Shown here piece after piece: positions 24,105 to 32,531 of a DNA stretch of 64,000 bases; the stretch's first letter is position 1, and every line of letters begins with the position of its first letter. A program made the position numbers and the translations under genes. The stretch covers positions 2,730,001-2,794,000 of the forward strand of contig NZ_CP109137.1 of NCBI RefSeq assembly GCF_035918095.1, written 5' to 3'. Below the pieces are notes generated by a model. That model was not told the DNA's origin. It made no database searches and was given only the letters and a program-made list of their open reading frames with translations. The stretch comes from Streptomyces sp. NBC_01750. Lineage in GTDB: Bacteria; Actinomycetota; Actinomycetes; Streptomycetales; Streptomycetaceae.

Positions 24105-25046
24105 TCACCCCCGCCTGAGCCCCAGAACCTCCGCCGCCGCGAACGTCTCCCCCGGTGGCCGGTCCGCATAGTGCGGGGTGAGCAGCGCGTCCAGCTCGTC
24201 GTAGCTGAACGCCTCCTTCGATGTGTCGAACTTCGCGGCCACCCTGGGCCGTTCGACGATCGCCACCATGCCGCCGTGCACGACGAGCAGCTGGCCGTTG
24301 ACCTTGGCCGCCGCCGGAGAAGCCAGATAACCCACCAGCGGGGCGACGTGTTCCGGCGCCAGCGGGTCGAGCCCGCCGTCCACCGGTTCCGCGTAGCCCG
24401 CGAAGACGTCCTCGGTCATACGGGTCCTGGCCCGCGGGCAGATCACATTGGCCGTCACTCCGTACTTGCCCAGCGCCAGCGCCGTGGACGTGGTGAGGCC
24501 GACGATGCCGCCCTTCGCCGCCGCGTAGTTCGGCTGTCCCGCGGAGCCGGCGAGGAATGCCTCCGACGACGTGTTGACGATCCGGCCGTAGACCGGGCCG
24601 CCCGCCGCCTTGGAGCGCTCGCGCCAGTGGACGGCCGCGAAGCGGGTCGTGTTGAAGTGACCCTTGAGGTGGACCCGTACGACCGAGTCCCAATCCTCCT
24701 CGCTCATGGAGAAGACCATCCGGTCGCGCAGGATGCCCGCGTTGTTGACCAGGATGTCGAGCTTTCCGTGATGGGAGACGGCCAGCTCGACAAGCTCGCG
24801 GGCCTGCTCGAAGTCGGAGACGTCCCCCTGGTGGGCCACGGCGGAGCCGCCCGCCGCCCGGATCTCGGCGGCGACCTCCTCGGCCGGCGCGGCCGAGGCC
24901 TCTCCGGACCCGTCACGGCCGGGCCGGCCGAAGTCGTTGACGACGACGCTCGCGCCGAGCCCGGCCAGTTCCAGCGCTTCCGCGCGGCCGAGGCCGCGGC
25001 CCGCCCCGGTGACGATCGCGGACAGGCCCTCCAGTGGCAGAGACAT
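24105..25046 (-). CDS. SDR oxidoreductase, steroid-CoA 17/22-hydroxyacyl dehydrogenase type
   Basis: A 313-residue short-chain dehydrogenase. Rossmann motif IVTGAGRGLGRAEALELAG (residues 10-28), DVSDFEQARELV, VNNAGILRDRMV (NNAG), catalytic SSEAFLAGSAGQPNYAAAKG (Ser-Tyr-Lys), then GVTANVICPRARTRMT. The NDFGRPGRDG insertion and ARTRMTEDVF segment resemble MFE-2/Hsd4A-like and Rv3548c-like SDRs of the KstR regulon, which oxidise beta-hydroxyacyl-CoA side chains of sterols. It starts at ATG 25046 (GAGGGG upstream), 10 bases after the alcohol dehydrogenase stop and third in an operon with ADH and MaoC whose promoter holds a perfect KstR site. Confidence 0.85.
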   Translation of the reverse strand: MSLPLEGLSAIVTGAGRGLGRAEALELAGLGASVVVNDFGRPGRDGSGEASAAPAEEVAAEIRAAGGSAVAHQGDVSDFEQARELVELAVSHHGKLDILVNNAGILRDRMVFSMSEEDWDSVVRVHLKGHFNTTRFAAVHWRERSKAAGGPVYGRIVNTSSEAFLAGSAGQPNYAAAKGGIVGLTTSTALALGKYGVTANVICPRARTRMTEDVFAGYAEPVDGGLDPLAPEHVAPLVGYLASPAAAKVNGQLLVVHGGMVAIVERPRVAAKFDTSKEAFSYDELDALLTPHYADRPPGETFAAAEVLGLRRG

Positions 25047-25056
25047 CCGGTTCCCC

Positions 25057-26142
25057 TCAGATTTCGATGCAGGTACGCAGCGCCTCGCCCGTGCGCATCT
25101 GGGCCAGCGCGTCATTGATCTCCGCGAGCCGCACCCGGTGGGTGATCAGCCCTTCGAGATCGATCCGGCCCGCGCGCCACAGGGCGATGGCACGCTCGTA
25201 CGAGGTGAGTACGTCCCCGCCGCCGTACATGGACGGCAGGATCCGCTTCTCGTCGAAGAACAGCTCGAACATGTTGAGCTGAAGGAAGTCGTCCGTGGCG
25301 CCCGCGCCGACGATGCACAGGGTGCCGCCGCGCCGGGTCGTCTCGTACGCGGTGCGGGCCGTCGCCGACCTGCCGACGACCTCGAAGACGTAGTCGAAGC
25401 CCTCGCCCGCGGTGAGCTGCTGTTTGGCGTCGGCCAGCTCATCGGGCGAAACGGCCTCCGTGGCACCGAACTTGAGGGCTGCCTCACGTCGGCTCGCGAC
25501 CGGGTCGACGGCGACGATCCGGGCCGCGCCCTTGAGCCTGGCGCCCTGGATCGCGGAGATACCGACTCCGCCGCAGCCGATGACGGCGACCGAGGAACCC
25601 GCCGCGACATCAGCGGTGTTGATGGCCGCGCCGAGGCCCGTGGTCACTCCGCAGCCGATCAGCGCGGCGATGTCGAAGGGCACATCGTCGGGGATCGGTA
25701 CGGCGCAGCCCGCGTCGACGACGACCTCCTCGGCGAAGGTGCCGGTACCCGCGAAGCCGAAGACGTCGGAAGGGCTTGCGCCGGAACGCCTGAAGTTGGG
25801 GGTGCCCGCGTTCATGAAGCCGGCGAGACAGAGCTGGGTCTGGCCGCGTTTGCAGGCGGGACAGACACCGCACGCGGGCAGCCAGCACAGCAGCACCCGG
25901 TCGCCCTGCTTGAGGCCGCTCACACCGTCGCCGACGTCGATGATCTCGCCGGCGCCCTCGTGCCCCGGGATGAAGGGCGCGGGCTGCGGCAGCACGCCGT
26001 TCATCGCGGAGACGTCGGAGTGGCACAGTCCGGTGGCCCGGACCCGGATCTTGACCTTTCCGGGGCCGAAGCCCACCGCCTCGATGTCGTCGAGGACTTC
26101 GAGCTTGTCCTGCCCTGTCTCGTGCAGTACGGCTGCGCGCAC
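25057..26142 (-). CDS. Zn-dependent alcohol dehydrogenase (class III-like MDR)
   Basis: A 361-residue medium-chain dehydrogenase. Zinc and cofactor motifs: RVRATGLCHSDVS (catalytic Cys), PFIPGHEGAGEIIDVGDGVS, structural zinc cysteines in PACGVCPACKRGQTQLC, CGVTTGLGAAINTADV, and the NAD site AVIGCGGVGISAIQGARLKG. It oxidises a primary or secondary alcohol to aldehyde/ketone with NAD. Within the MaoC-ADH-SDR operon under a KstR-type operator, a steroid-side-chain or derived alcohol substrate is likely, by inference. I chose GTG 26142 (GAAGGGAG 7 bases upstream) rather than the longer frame, because that would overlap the MaoC stop. Confidence 0.9.
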   Translation of the reverse strand: MRAAVLHETGQDKLEVLDDIEAVGFGPGKVKIRVRATGLCHSDVSAMNGVLPQPAPFIPGHEGAGEIIDVGDGVSGLKQGDRVLLCWLPACGVCPACKRGQTQLCLAGFMNAGTPNFRRSGASPSDVFGFAGTGTFAEEVVVDAGCAVPIPDDVPFDIAALIGCGVTTGLGAAINTADVAAGSSVAVIGCGGVGISAIQGARLKGAARIVAVDPVASRREAALKFGATEAVSPDELADAKQQLTAGEGFDYVFEVVGRSATARTAYETTRRGGTLCIVGAGATDDFLQLNMFELFFDEKRILPSMYGGGDVLTSYERAIALWRAGRIDLEGLITHRVRLAEINDALAQMRTGEALRTCIEI

Positions 26143-26170
26143 GGTGCGGCTCCCTTCAGGAGTGATCGGC

Positions 26171-27049
26171 TCAGAAGTGATCGACAATGGTGTCGGCGAG
26201 GACCGGCGCGTCGTCCCTCTCGACGGCCGTCACCGAGACCTGGACGCGGGCCGGTTCGAGACAGCGCCACATCCTGATGCGCAGGGTCTCGCCGGGGAAG
26301 ACCACCCCGGCGAAGCGTGTGGAGTACGAGCGGATGCGGGTGACGTCCCCGCCGAGCATCGTGTCGACGACCGCCTTGAGCGTCATGCCGTACGAGCAGA
26401 GCCCGTGCAGGATCGGCCGGTCGAAGCCGGCGAGCTCGGCGAACTCGGGGTCGGCGTGCAGCGGGTTGAAGTCGCCGGAGAGCCGGTAGAGCAGTGCCTG
26501 GTCCTCGCGGATGGCGCGCTCCACGGTCCTGTCCGGGTCGCGGCCGGGGAGTTCGATGCGCCGGGAGGGGCCGCGGTCGCCGCCGAAGCCGCCTTCTCCG
26601 CGTACGAAGATCTGGGCGTCGCTGGTCCACAGCGGGCCCTTGTCGTCGGCCGCTTCGGAGCGCAGGACGAGGATCGCGGCCTTGCCCTTGTCGTAGACCG
26701 CCGCGATCCGGGAGGTCGATACGGCCCGGCCTTCGACCGGGATCGGCCGGTGGATCTCGACACTCTGTCCGCCGTGCAGTACGGATGCCAGGCTGATGTC
26801 GAGGCCGGGTCCGGTGAGCCCGCCGATGACGCCCTTGCCCGCGCCGGCGACGGTGGCGAAGCTGGGCAGCACATGCAGCTTCGACTCGAGGGTGTAGCGC
26901 AGTTCGTCGGGGTCGGTGGCGGGTCCTGGCGCGCCTTGGAAGGAGCCGGCTCCGAGGCCGAGGTGGTAGAGCAGGACGTCTTTGTGGTCCCAGCCGATCT
27001 CGGCGCTGCGGGGTTCCGCGGCGACGGCCTTGGCGGCATCAATGGGCAT
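26171..27049 (-). CDS. MaoC-type enoyl-CoA hydratase
   Basis: A 292-residue double hot-dog protein of the MFE-2 hydratase-2 type. The N-terminal half has WDHKDVLLYHLGLG and SKLHVLPSFATVAG. The C-terminal half has the catalytic hydratase motif YRLSGDFNPLHADPEFAELA (Asp/His) followed by FDRPILHGLCSYGMTLKAV. Such proteins hydrate 2-enoyl-CoA esters; mycobacterial Hsd4B (Rv3538) is the KstR-controlled counterpart in cholesterol side-chain beta-oxidation. First gene of the operon MaoC-ADH-SDR. A perfect KstR palindrome lies about 97 bases upstream of ATG 27049. Confidence 0.92.
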   Translation of the reverse strand: MPIDAAKAVAAEPRSAEIGWDHKDVLLYHLGLGAGSFQGAPGPATDPDELRYTLESKLHVLPSFATVAGAGKGVIGGLTGPGLDISLASVLHGGQSVEIHRPIPVEGRAVSTSRIAAVYDKGKAAILVLRSEAADDKGPLWTSDAQIFVRGEGGFGGDRGPSRRIELPGRDPDRTVERAIREDQALLYRLSGDFNPLHADPEFAELAGFDRPILHGLCSYGMTLKAVVDTMLGGDVTRIRSYSTRFAGVVFPGETLRIRMWRCLEPARVQVSVTAVERDDAPVLADTIVDHF

Positions 27050-27145
27050 GAGGATGCTGCTCCTTGAGGAGTGGAAGACCTCGGCGCGGCCGTCCGCACC
27101 GTCGGCCGCACCGAGGTCGCACGGGACCGGCCCCGGCGCCCGTTC

Positions 27146-27159
27146 TAGAACGCGTTCTA
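27146..27159. promoter_or_regulatory. KstR operator (perfect palindrome)
   Basis: TAGAACGCGTTCTA exactly fits TnnAACnnGTTnnA, the published core of the KstR site, and is fully self-complementary. It lies upstream of the MaoC operon and 155 bases before the divergent ABC transporter gene. An overlapping palindrome TTCTAGAA sits at 27143-27150. Confidence 0.85.
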
Positions 27160-27314
27160 GGCCGATGGCCCCCTATGTATAACGCAGGCCCCAGCACTTG
27201 TGAAGACTGCTGACGCCATGTCAGGAGCGGTCGCTCACCCAGGACATTTGTCACTGCCGAGTGCGTACATGCGCATCTGCCGGGACCCTGTGCCCGCTCC
27301 GTAGCGTGATCCAC

Positions 27315-28247
27315 ATGACGCAGACGCAGTTGCAGACGACAGACAGCGAGGCGGCGGTGAGCTTCGCGGGGGCGGCCAAGGTCTTCGGCGACGTGCGCGC
27401 CGTCGACGGCATCGACCTCGGCATCCGGCGCGGCGAGACGGTCGCCCTGCTCGGCCGCAACGGCGCGGGCAAGTCCACCGCCATCAGCCTGATGCTCGGC
27501 CTGAACGACCCCGACGCCGGCCAGGTCCGGCTCTTCGGCCGCACCCCCGAGCACGCGGTGAGCGGCGGACGTGTCGGCGCGATGCTCCAGGACGGCCGCC
27601 CGATCCCCCGGGTGACCGTGCGCGAAGTGGTCACCTTCGTGGCCGCCACCTACCCGCGGCCGCTGCCTGTCGCCGAGGCGCTGGAGCTGGCCGGGCTCAC
27701 CGAACTCGCGGACCGCCGCGCCGACCGGCTCTCCGGCGGCCAGGTCCAGCGCGTGCGCTTCGCCGTCGCGCTGGCCGGCAACCCGGAGCTGATCATCCTC
27801 GACGAGCCGACCGCGGCACTCGACGTCGAGGCGCGGCACGCCTTCTGGAGGTCGATGCGCGGCTACGCCGAGCGCGGCAACACCGTGCTCTTCTCCACCC
27901 ACTACCTGGAGGAGGCCGACGACAACGCCGACCGGATCGTCGTCGTCGACCACGGCCGGATCGTCGCCGACGGCACGAGCGAGGAGCTCAAGCGCTCGGC
28001 CGGCGGCAATCTCGTCTCCTTCGACCTGGCGGGCCGCAGCACCGAGGGGCTCACCCTGCTTCCCGGCGTCGTCTCCATGGAGGTACGGGGCGACCGTGCC
28101 CGGCTGCGTACGGACGACTCGGACGCGACGGTCGTCGCACTCGCCGAACTGGGCGCGATCCGTGGCCTCGAAGTCGCCCCGGTCTCGCTCGAAGACGCCT
28201 TCCTCGCCCTCACCTCGGCCTCGCCCGAACTGGAGACAGCCCGATGA
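27315..28247 (+). CDS. ABC transporter ATP-binding protein
   Basis: A 310-residue ATPase of the drug/lipid exporter (DrrA-like) class. Walker A LLGRNGAGKSTAI (about residue 50), Q-loop MLQDGRP, signature LSGGQVQRVRFA, Walker B LIILDEPTAALD, H-loop FSTHYLEEAD. A C-terminal extension of about 90 residues is typical of ABC-2 exporters. It starts at ATG 27315, probably close to the transcript start. The permease gene begins inside its stop (ATGA), followed by a histidine kinase and response regulator, also overlapping, so all four form one operon: a self-regulating export or stress-sensing unit similar in layout to DesKR/LiaRS-type modules. Confidence 0.93.
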   Translation: MTQTQLQTTDSEAAVSFAGAAKVFGDVRAVDGIDLGIRRGETVALLGRNGAGKSTAISLMLGLNDPDAGQVRLFGRTPEHAVSGGRVGAMLQDGRPIPRVTVREVVTFVAATYPRPLPVAEALELAGLTELADRRADRLSGGQVQRVRFAVALAGNPELIILDEPTAALDVEARHAFWRSMRGYAERGNTVLFSTHYLEEADDNADRIVVVDHGRIVADGTSEELKRSAGGNLVSFDLAGRSTEGLTLLPGVVSMEVRGDRARLRTDDSDATVVALAELGAIRGLEVAPVSLEDAFLALTSASPELETAR

Positions 28248-28963
28248 TCATCGCCTACCTCAAGCTGGAAGTACGCCGCACGCTGCGCGACACCGGATTC
28301 GTCATCTTCGGTATCGGGATGCCGGTGATGATGTACCTGCTCTTCACCAACCTCGGCGAGAACGCCGCCGAGTGGAAGACCGCCTCCATGGTCGGCATGG
28401 CGGCGTACGGAGCGCTCGGCGCGGCCCTGTCCACCGGCGGAGGGGTGGCCGAGGACAAGGCACTCGGCTGGCTGCGGCAGCTGCGGATCACGCCGATGAG
28501 CCCGCGCCAGGTCGTCACCGGCCGCGCGCTCACCGGCTCGGTGACCGTGCTGCCCGCGATCGTCGCCGTCCTCGCGGCCGGCGGTCTGCTCAACGGCGTA
28601 CGGCTGGATGCCTGGCAGTGGGTGGCACTCAGTGTGCTGCTCTGGCTCGGCGCACTCCCCTTCACGCTGCTGGGGCTCGGCAACGGCTACCGGCTCTCCG
28701 CGCAGACGACGGGCGTGGTGAACATGGCCTGCAATCTGGGGCTCGCGGTCGTCGGCGGACTGTGGTTCCCGGTGGACCTGTTCCCCGGCTGGCTGCGCTC
28801 ACTGTCGCAGTACACCCCGGCCAACCGCTTCGCGGACCTGGGCTGGTCGACGACACTGGGCCACGCGCCCGGCCTCACCACGGTGATGGTGCTGCTGGGC
28901 TGGCTGCTGGTGTTCGGCTCGTACGCGGTGATCTCATACCGTCGGGCCGCGAGGACGGCATGA
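28244..28963 (+). CDS. ABC-2 type transporter permease
   Basis: A 239-residue integral membrane protein with about six helices (FVIFGIGMPVMMYLLFTNLG, VLPAIVAVLAAGGLLNGV, WVALSVLLWLGALPFTLLGL, TTGVVNMACNLGLAVVGGLW, VMVLLGWLLVFGSYAVISY) and the ABC-2 segment GWLRQLRITPMSPRQVV. It pairs with the upstream ATPase, overlapping it by 4 bases, to form an exporter of unknown substrate. The stop overlaps the histidine kinase start (ATGA). Confidence 0.92.
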   Translation: MIIAYLKLEVRRTLRDTGFVIFGIGMPVMMYLLFTNLGENAAEWKTASMVGMAAYGALGAALSTGGGVAEDKALGWLRQLRITPMSPRQVVTGRALTGSVTVLPAIVAVLAAGGLLNGVRLDAWQWVALSVLLWLGALPFTLLGLGNGYRLSAQTTGVVNMACNLGLAVVGGLWFPVDLFPGWLRSLSQYTPANRFADLGWSTTLGHAPGLTTVMVLLGWLLVFGSYAVISYRRAARTA

Positions 28964-30237
28964 CGGGAGCGACGATGCGCGGGAAGAGCGAGTGGTACGC
29001 CGGGTACACCGCGCGGATGGACGCCTGGAAGGCCGACTGGTGCGGACAGAAGGCCGAATGGCGGACTCGCAGGAAAGCCGGGCAGCGAGGGGCCGAGGAG
29101 ATGGGCCCGCCCAACGGCTTCGCGATGCTGCCGTGGCTGCTGATGGGAATGGGTGCCTTCTCCAACCTCCTCCAGGGCAAGACCCCCAACCCCTGGATCG
29201 GCGGCATCGGTCTGCTGGTCTTCAACTCCCTCTACATCTCCGTGGTGTTCCGCGCCTTCGTCAAGGAGGCACGGGAGGCGCCCTCCACCCGCTGGCTGCT
29301 GGTGGCGATGACCGCGGTCACCTGTGGCCTCGCCATCGGGTACGGCGGCAGCTGGCTGCTCTTCTTCCCGCTCCTCGGCCTGGCCGTCGGCTCGGTCGTG
29401 CGGGGCCGCAGGCTCGGCCCGACCGTGCTGGGGCTGAGCGCCCTGGCCGGGGTGATCGCCGGGGTGCGGGACGGGTGGGGTGCGGTCAATGTCGCGTACG
29501 GGACGTTCATCTCCGGCATGGTGACCGCCGCCATCCTCGCCCTGTCCGAGACCGTGCGTGAACTCCGGGACACCCGGCAGGAGCTGGCCCGTACCGCCGT
29601 CGAGAAGGAGCGGCTGCGCTTCTCCCGCGATCTGCACGATCTGCTCGGCCACACCCTCTCGGTGATCGTGGTCAAGTCGGAGGCCGCGCGCCGCCTCGCC
29701 CCTCGCGACATGGACGCCGCGATCATCCAGATCACGGACATCGAGTCGGTGGGCCGCCAGGCCCTCACCGAGATACGCGAGGCGGTGACCGGCTACCGCG
29801 AGGGGAGCCTCGCCACCGAACTGGACCGGGCCCGCTCGGCGCTCACGGCGGCAGGCATCGAACCGGTGGTCCGTCAGTCGGGCCCGCCGCTCGAACCGCA
29901 GACGGCGGCGCTGCTGGGCTGGGTGGTCCGCGAGGCGGTGACCAATGCCGTACGCCACAGCGGCGCGGCCCGCTGCGAGATCGCTCTGGAGGGCGCCCAG
30001 GACCGGGTCCGCCTCACGATCACCGATGACGGCCGCGGATCCCCTGTCGACTCTGTCGCCGCCACCCCGGGCGGCACGGGTCTGAAGGGCCTGACGGAAC
30101 GCCTCTCGGCCGCGAGCGGCTCGTTGGAGGCGGGCCCGTCGCAGCGGGGCGGCTTCCGGGTCCGGGCGGAACTCCCCGTGGACGAGGTGCGGCAACAGCG
30201 GGAGCAGCAGGGAGCGGAACCTGTGCAGGTCGAATGA
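28960..30237 (+). CDS. Sensor histidine kinase (HisKA_3, DesK-like)
   Basis: A 425-residue kinase. The N-terminus has a basic Trp-rich cytoplasmic stretch (about residues 10-45), then about five to six membrane helices (NGFAMLPWLLMGMGAFSNLL to GTFISGMVTAAILAL). The phosphoacceptor is in FSRDLHDLLGHTLSVIVVKS (about residue 225), and the ATPase domain has VREAVTNAVRHSGA and LTITDDGRGS plus GGTGLKGLTERL. Sensors with little extracytoplasmic sequence usually read membrane state or their own transporter. It overlaps the permease before it and the response regulator after it, so the four genes form one regulatory circuit. Confidence 0.93.
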   Translation: MTGATMRGKSEWYAGYTARMDAWKADWCGQKAEWRTRRKAGQRGAEEMGPPNGFAMLPWLLMGMGAFSNLLQGKTPNPWIGGIGLLVFNSLYISVVFRAFVKEAREAPSTRWLLVAMTAVTCGLAIGYGGSWLLFFPLLGLAVGSVVRGRRLGPTVLGLSALAGVIAGVRDGWGAVNVAYGTFISGMVTAAILALSETVRELRDTRQELARTAVEKERLRFSRDLHDLLGHTLSVIVVKSEAARRLAPRDMDAAIIQITDIESVGRQALTEIREAVTGYREGSLATELDRARSALTAAGIEPVVRQSGPPLEPQTAALLGWVVREAVTNAVRHSGAARCEIALEGAQDRVRLTITDDGRGSPVDSVAATPGGTGLKGLTERLSAASGSLEAGPSQRGGFRVRAELPVDEVRQQREQQGAEPVQVE

Positions 30238-30905
30238 GCCCTGGTCGGACATACCCTTACGCCGTGGAAGAGATGCCCCCGGATCACCGGCCCGCCAAGT
30301 CCGTTCGCGTCCTCCTCGCCGAGGACCAGGGCATGATGCGCGGCGCGCTGGCGCTGCTGCTGGGACTCGAGGAGGACATCGAGGTGGTGTCCCAAGTCGG
30401 CCGTGGTGACGCCATCGTCGATGCCGCGCTCGTCTCGCGGCCCGATGTGGCACTGCTGGACATCGAACTGCCGGGACGCAGCGGTCTTGACGCGGCAGCC
30501 GATCTGCGGGACGAGGTTCCCGACTGCCGGGTGCTGATCCTCACCACCTTCGGCCGGCCCGGCTATCTGCGCAGGGCGATGGAGGCCGGGGCCGCCGGAT
30601 TCCTGGTCAAGGACGGTCCCGTCGAGGAGCTGGCCGAGGCGATCCGGCGGGTGCTCACCGGGGAGACGGTGATCGACCCGGCGCTGGCCGCGGCGGCGCT
30701 GAGTGCGGGGCCGAGTCCGCTCACCGCGCGCGAACGGGATGTACTGAACGCCTCGGTGGACGGTGCGACGGTCTCCGACATCGCGGCGGCCCTGCATCTG
30801 TCCGAGTCGACCGTGCGGAACTATCTGTCGTCGGCGATCGGCAAGACGGGCACGCGCAATCGCATGGAGGCGGTACGGGCTGCCCGTCGGCAGGGCTGGC
30901 TGTAA
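30234..30905 (+). CDS. NarL/LuxR family response regulator
   Basis: A 223-residue regulator. The receiver (about residues 20-140) has VRVLLAEDQGMMRGAL (acidic pair), VALLDIELPGRSGLDAA (phosphoacceptor Asp), LILTTFGRPGYLRRAM and FLVKDGPVEEL (conserved Lys). The C-terminal LuxR helix-turn-helix has LTARERDVLNASVDG and AAALHLSESTVRNYLSSAIG. ATG 30234 overlaps the kinase stop; GTG 30264 is an alternative giving an N-terminus closer to the receiver. It probably activates the ABC operon. Confidence 0.93.
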   Translation: MSPGRTYPYAVEEMPPDHRPAKSVRVLLAEDQGMMRGALALLLGLEEDIEVVSQVGRGDAIVDAALVSRPDVALLDIELPGRSGLDAAADLRDEVPDCRVLILTTFGRPGYLRRAMEAGAAGFLVKDGPVEELAEAIRRVLTGETVIDPALAAAALSAGPSPLTARERDVLNASVDGATVSDIAAALHLSESTVRNYLSSAIGKTGTRNRMEAVRAARRQGWL

Positions 30906-31025
30906 CCGGGGGCTCCGCCCGAACATTCAAGCCCGGCGATTACCGGGGGCGCCGCCCGAACATTCAAGCCCGTCCGGCGATTGAGGACACGCCCGAAGGG
31001 CGTACGGGGTCGGGGGCGGAGCCCC
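30906..31025. repeat. Streptomyces GC-rich intergenic repeat, copy 2, with 37-base direct duplication
   Basis: Two near-identical 30-base segments start at 30906 and 30943, each containing CCGCCCGAACATTCAAGCCCG. The second runs into CCGTCCGGCGATTGAGGACA and a GGGGCGGAGCCCCGG block. It lies between the convergent response regulator and MFS genes. Confidence 0.75.
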
Positions 31026-31027
31026 GG

Positions 31028-32467
31028 CTACGACTCCGTACGCCGCGGCAGCCACAGCACCATCAGCACAGCCGCCGCCAGCAGCAGCCCCGTCCCCGTA
31101 CGGAACGCCAGCGCATAGCCGGCCGTCAGCGCCTCCGGATCCGTGCCGCCCGCCGTTCGCGCCGCCGCGACCGTGGACAGAACGGCGAGGCCCAGGGCGC
31201 CGCCCATCGTCCGCGAGGTGTTGATCAGCCCGGCGACCAGGCCCGCGTCGCCCGGCTCCGCGCCCGATGTGGCGAGCGAGGCGAGGGGCGTCGCGGCGAG
31301 TCCGACGCCGGCCATCATCAGAATGCCGGGGCCGAGGATCGAGGTGAGGTACGTGCCGTCGGCGGTCATGGTGGTCTGCAGGCCGAAACCGGTCGCGGCG
31401 ACCAGCGCGCCGATGACGGCGACGTTCCTGGCACCGGCCCTGGCCATCAGCCGGGGCGCCAGCTTCGAGCCGACGATCACGCTCAGCGAGCTCGGGATGA
31501 GCGCCAGACCCGCCTGGAACGGCGTGTAGCTCAGCACATTCTGCGCGTACACCGTCATGAAGAACCACATCGCGAAGGACGCCGAACCGCAGACCAGCAT
31601 CGCCACGTTCGCCGCGGAGACCGCCCGCGACCGGAACACCTTCAGCGGCATCAGCGGCGCCGCGGTCCGCTTCTCCACCGCCAGGAAGACCCCGAGCACC
31701 GCAAGCCCGCCGATCAGCGGCAGCAGTGTGGCGGGCGCGGTCCAGCCCGACTCCTCGGTCTGCACGATGCCGTAGGCGACCGCCGCGAGGCCGCCGGTGA
31801 CCAGCACCGCGCCCGGCAGGTCGAGCCGGCGGCCGTCGCCCGCCCGGCTCTCGGTGAGCCGGATCGCCGCACCCACCAGTACCAGAGCGCCGAACGGCAC
31901 ATTGATCAGCAACACCCAGCGCCAGGACAGCAGATCGGTGAGGGCGCCGCCGACGAGCCCGCCGGCCGCGCCGCCCGCCGCGCCCACCGCCGTCCAGGTG
32001 GCGATCGCCCGGGCCCGCGCGGGGCCCGGCGGCACGGCCGCCGTCACGATGGTCAGGGTGGCCGGGGCGAGCACGGCCGCGCCCAGGCCCTGTACGGCGC
32101 GGGCTGCGAGCAGCTGCCAGCCCTCCTGTGCGAGCCCGCCGGCGACGGACGCGGCGGTGAACAGGCCGAGCCCGACGAGGAACATCCGCTTGCGGCCGAA
32201 GATGTCCGCGGCCCGGCCGCCGAGCAGCATGAAGCCGGCGAAGGCGATGGAGTACGCGTTGAGCACCCACTGCAGGCCGGTCGTGGAGAGCCCGAGGTCG
32301 GCGCGCATCGAGGGGAGCGCGACATTGACCACGGACACGTCGAGGACGACGAGGAACTGGCCGGCGCACGCGGCGAGAATCACCGCCCAGGTACCTGAGG
32401 ACCGGGCGGCGGATGCCGGTATGAGGGGCTGCTGGACGTCCGAGGAGGCTTGGGCCATGACGGTCAT
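31028..32467 (-). CDS. MFS transporter, DHA2 (14-helix) drug exporter type
   Basis: A 479-residue multidrug-type exporter. Helix 1 contains ILAACAGQFLVVLDVSVVNV with the DHA2 motif, followed by LLGGRAADIFGRKRMFLVGL (motif A) and VQGLGAAVLAPATLTIV (motif B/C region), with further helices through LLLAAAVLMVLWLPRR. It extrudes hydrophobic compounds with proton antiport. The start may be ATG 32467 or 32458. A 34-base palindrome ends 17 bases upstream of 32467, so the gene is almost certainly controlled by a dimeric repressor not encoded next door. Confidence 0.9.
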   Translation of the reverse strand: MTVMAQASSDVQQPLIPASAARSSGTWAVILAACAGQFLVVLDVSVVNVALPSMRADLGLSTTGLQWVLNAYSIAFAGFMLLGGRAADIFGRKRMFLVGLGLFTAASVAGGLAQEGWQLLAARAVQGLGAAVLAPATLTIVTAAVPPGPARARAIATWTAVGAAGGAAGGLVGGALTDLLSWRWVLLINVPFGALVLVGAAIRLTESRAGDGRRLDLPGAVLVTGGLAAVAYGIVQTEESGWTAPATLLPLIGGLAVLGVFLAVEKRTAAPLMPLKVFRSRAVSAANVAMLVCGSASFAMWFFMTVYAQNVLSYTPFQAGLALIPSSLSVIVGSKLAPRLMARAGARNVAVIGALVAATGFGLQTTMTADGTYLTSILGPGILMMAGVGLAATPLASLATSGAEPGDAGLVAGLINTSRTMGGALGLAVLSTVAAARTAGGTDPEALTAGYALAFRTGTGLLLAAAVLMVLWLPRRTES

Positions 32468-32483
32468 GGTCGCAGCCGCCCGG

Positions 32484-32517
32484 CGGTCCGTACATCGGGA
32501 AATCGATGTACGGACCG
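32484..32517. promoter_or_regulatory. 14-bp perfect inverted repeat, operator of the MFS gene
   Basis: CGGTCCGTACATCG (32484-32497) is exactly repeated in inverted form at 32504-32517 around the 6-base spacer GGAAAT. The size and GTAC-containing arms fit a TetR-family operator. It overlaps the region between the thiolase stop (32532) and the MFS start. Confidence 0.7.
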
Positions 32518-32531
32518 GGGGCCCGCCGGAC

